DNA from: Cryoendolithus antarcticus
Lineage: Eukaryota > Ascomycota > Dothideomycetes > Cladosporiales > Cladosporiaceae
DNA length: 10,619 nucleotides
Direction of reading: 5' to 3'
Assembly (NCBI GenBank): GCA_002077065.1
Contig: NAJO01000148.1
Span: forward strand, 1-10,619
Shown: piece after piece, positions 8,670 through 10,619 of the stretch
Numbering within the stretch: position 1 is the stretch's first letter
Layout of the letters: each line of letters opens with the position of its first letter
Program-made: the position numbers and the translations under genes
Notes under the pieces: model-generated
Told to the model about the DNA's origin: nothing
The model's input: only the letters and a program-made list of their open reading frames with translations
Database searches by the model: none

Positions 8670-9056
8670 ATGTTTCGCCCAAAGAGCAAGACATGCAAGG
8701 AGTGTAAAACACACTTCCTGCGAGTGCGTCCACATATGCGCAGATGCCCAACTTGCAGAGCCACCAATCGCGAAGAAAGACCCAAACGACATACAAAGGG
8801 ATGGAGGTGGTAATGGGCATAGAGCATCGATCCCGTGGAAAACAGGACACAACACGAACCAAGTCACTATACCTGTTGTTCGAGGGAGGAGTAGTTGGAG
8901 TATCATGAAAAGTGTATCTCGTATCTATATTTTCGCAACGCGAAGACTCACCGGGATAAGCGTTACTTCAACACCTACATCGCATTGGCATGCCGTTGGC
9001 GGCACGTGCAGCAGGCAATAATGCGCGGTCAAGATAGCCAAGCGGACACATCGTGA
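8670..9056 (+). CDS. Candidate small zinc-ribbon protein, possibly two exons
   Basis: From the ATG at 8670 a 47-codon frame reads to TAA 8811-8813. It has four cysteines as two CxxC knuckles (residues 9/12 and 26/29), many Arg and Lys, and MRRCPTCRATN between; this is the look of a zinc ribbon that binds nucleic acid or protein. Its end overlaps a possible donor (GTAATG at 8810). After stops at 8811 and near 8820, the same frame is open from 8895 to TGA 9054-9056 with plausible sequence (CISYLYFRNAKTHRDKRYFN, then ALACRWRHVQQAIM). An acceptor after AG 8883-8884 keeps the frame but leaves a TAG at 8892-8894, which could be a mutated TGG or CAG. So the gene may be a decayed two-exon gene or only the 47-aa frame. 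I recognise no family. A 166-codon frame (8521-9021) overlaps in another register and looks less protein-like. Confidence 0.33.
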
Positions 9057-9790
9057 GACCGTGCAAACGCTTCGCCCACGTGGCAGACATGAACGCGCTG
9101 GTAGGATCGCCGCGCAAAGGCATACGTCCATTTTCATACGGAACGAAGCCACACGAAAACTTCCTTCAATCTTCAGAACTAGGTGTGACTATCTCCAGAT
9201 CTTGGCATAAACTACGATCAGATTCACACAATCAGTACCAGTACATGGCGCCGGACAACGCCCGTAAAAGCTGTGATGGACGTCCCAAGGCAACAGGACT
9301 GCAGCCTCTTAATAGAGGGGGTCACGACGTTGAAGATCTGGCGAAGCAGACTGAGCATAGCGGCTACGGCTGCCTAGCTAATCACGTACCTGTGCTTCCG
9401 ATTAGTCGAGACTCACTCAGTCTCTTGCTTGGAAGCTTGTAGGTGCTAAAGGTTAACGTCTCTGCCAGTGGAAAGCTCTGCCCCTGTAGTATGTCAGTCT
9501 CCGAAGGCATCAAGGTACGTCGTGAAGCCTACAATCTGCTCGATATCAGGCGGCCACTGACCACCGTCAGTAGAATTGTGCGTATGGAATTTGCTGCGGA
9601 CAGCAGGCTCGTGCGCTTTACAGATTATAGTATGTCTTCGTTCACGGAAGGCGTCCTTTGTAACACTTATCCGAGGACGCTGTGCCATTATCAAATATAT
9701 GCTGCTGCACTACGCAAGGAACGCGGTCGCACAGATGTAGTGAAGTGCACAGACGGACAGCCAGAGGAGGAGGCGAGAGCGGCTCTGTAA
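9050..9790 (+). other. Long unrecognised open frame broken by one TAG
   Basis: One plus-strand frame is open from about 9050 to 9790 except for a single TAG at 9440-9442, about 246 codons. I find no family motif, signal peptide or membrane segment. It has phrases of ordinary composition (KVRREAYNLLDIRRPLTTVS; AAALRKERGRTDVVKCTDGQ) and an acidic/basic C-terminal end. Chance is possible in GC-balanced DNA with few stops, yet the length is notable. It may be a decayed gene or gene fragment. The first part overlaps the tail of the zinc-ribbon candidate by a few bases. Confidence 0.22.
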
Positions 9791-9937
9791 CAACTTCGGC
9801 GGCGCTTACTACGCACCAAATTTACTGTGAGTCACATCAGGCTCTATGGTGCTGGTATTGTTGGAGGCGCCCACCTTAAAATAGAACGGACCTGACCCCA
9901 TGACCCAAGAATCGAGCTCGAACTGATTGATAGGCAT

Positions 9938-9967
9938 CACGTGTTAAATTCAGACTTAGATCACGTG
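9938..9967. promoter_or_regulatory. Pair of CACGTG (E-box/Cbf1-Pho4 type) sites
   Basis: CACGTG occurs at 9938-9943 and 9962-9967, both preceded by AT (ATCACGTG), 24 bp apart centre to centre, or just over two helical turns. The palindrome is the classical site of fungal bHLH factors (Cbf1, Pho4, SREBP type). They lie 130-160 bp before the readable coding region at the right edge, so a promoter role for that gene is the natural reading. The rest of 9791-10008 shows no gene. Confidence 0.4.
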
Positions 9968-10095
9968 ACTGATTCCTACTTTCACAGCGGGGCGCATTGC
10001 GAATCATCATGTTATCCCTCGAGCGTCTGTGTGTCCACACACTCTGCACACATTGACGATTGTAACCGCCAACCTTACGTTCCTATTCTTGTCAG

Positions 10096-10619
10096 ACGTG
10101 GTGCAAGGGGTCTACGACGTACAGCCGTTGCCTGCACCGCGAGACAATGCGAAAAAATCTGCGCAAACGGAACCCTTCTCTCCCTTCACCGCCATTGAGC
10201 GGGCCTTTCAGTCAGGTGCGATTGCAAAGCTCAAGACATATGGTGTGTGCACCCAACTGATCGGCACACAGGAGCCTAAAGCGCGGATCTCGCTATCAGA
10301 AGGCGCCCCCAGGACCCCAAGAAGAGACCGGAAAACCCCTCCGCTCAACTCTCACCATACCGAGCCTTCTTCTGGGAAGAAGCGTAGGCGCCAGGCCGAC
10401 GAGCAGGCCTCGGAAAAGTCACAAGAACCCTGCCGCAAGCGCAACAAAGAAGAGCTCGAAAGAGGGCAGCAGCAGGGTACATATTGCTATAAGGAAGGCG
10501 CAAGAGAGCAAGATCCCATTCAGTGCTGGGCCAGGACTGGGAAGTGGCCAGAGAAATTCTTTCAAATGAGCGAACCTGGGAGCGATGGATCGAGAAAAAG
10601 GCATTGGTCTAGCACGCGG
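10096..10619 (+). CDS. Partial gene for a basic, charged fungal protein with DPI..W..WP motif
   Basis: One frame is open from 9969 to the right edge, with no ATG until 10566. Convincing coding starts after a strong acceptor (TTCCTATTCTTGTCAG ending at 10095), so a short upstream exon is likely; the ATG at 10009 with a donor at 10025 or 10031 would keep the frame. The protein reads VVQGVYDVQPLPAPRDN, then FTAIERAFQSGAIAKLKTYG, a Pro/Ser/Arg-rich linker, a basic patch (GKKRRRQ) that may be a nuclear signal, a charged helix (RKRNKEELERGQQQG), and TYCYKEGAREQDPIQCWART then GKWPEKFF. I recall DPIxYW...WPKEYFE proteins as a multicopy fungal family without known function; here Cys replaces the usual Tyr. 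After 10569 a different frame (ERTWERWIEKKALV, then TAG 10608-10610) looks more protein-like than the continuing one, suggesting a frameshift near the edge. Confidence 0.55.

Noticed and set aside
8521..9021. 166-codon plus-strand frame with a hydrophobic N-terminal stretch that looks like a signal peptide or membrane segment
   Set aside because: The hydrophobic part is a by-product of translating the CT-rich tract (Leu/Phe/Ser/Pro codons); the competing frame from 8670 has the four-Cys motif.
9890..9940. Possible tRNA T-loop on the minus strand (GTTCGAGC)
   Set aside because: The flanking bases do not form a T-stem, and no acceptor, D or anticodon arm fits upstream.
1..10619. Telomere repeats, LTRs, long terminal inverted repeats or a CRISPR array
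   Set aside because: No TTAGGG array, no long direct or inverted terminal repeats and no spaced repeat array could be seen by eye; the RecQ-like helicase alone does not prove a subtelomeric site.

Overview
The window looks like accessory, repeat-like DNA from a filamentous ascomycete fungus; a dothideomycete is possible but not shown. The evidence is a 50-nt intron with a GTAAGT donor and TACAG acceptor in the first gene, CT-rich tracts of the kind seen upstream of fungal genes, and protein families (OrsD-type zinc fingers with a RecQ-like helicase, and a DPI..W..WP protein) that I know only from fungi. Base composition looks near 50% GC, so this is not an extreme AT-rich block. No database search was possible; all family calls come from motifs and recall.

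Layout: (1) 191-709, plus strand, a small gene of the antibiotic-biosynthesis-monooxygenase (ABM)/dimeric alpha-beta barrel type with one intron, probably frameshifted by a 4-bp duplication. (2) 710-975, low-complexity, pyrimidine-rich DNA. (3) 976-7208, minus strand, two large decayed coding modules lying head to tail with no spacer. The upstream one (7208-4564) starts with two C2H2-type fingers of the OrsD kind. The downstream one (about 4600-976) ends in a RecQ-like SF2 helicase with a C-terminal zinc cluster. Both carry a middle domain whose spaced Arg/Lys/Arg/Tyr positions match a tyrosine recombinase. (4) 7393-8050, plus strand and divergent, a broken JmjC/cupin-like oxygenase gene. (5) 8051-8519, nothing recognisable. 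(6) 8550-9056, a CT-rich tract followed by a short CxxC...CxxC zinc-ribbon reading frame with a possible second exon. (7) 9050-9790, a long unrecognised frame broken by one stop. (8) 9938-9967, two CACGTG boxes ahead of (9), a plus-strand gene open from about 10096 to the window edge, with a basic, charged region and a DPI..W..WP motif.

The 976-8050 block is best read as the remains of a multi-gene, probably mobile, fungal unit: zinc-finger DNA binding, recombinase-like domains, helicase, and a divergent JmjC-like gene. It carries many stops, frame changes and an internal deletion. Several stops sit where Trp or Gln is expected (TGG to TAG/TAA, CAG/CAA to TAG/TAA), as C-to-T mutation of RIP (repeat-induced point mutation) type would produce. 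The most interesting points are the paired recombinase signature beside a RecQ-like helicase, the replacement of the presumed catalytic tyrosine codon by TAG in one copy, and the loss of helicase motif II.
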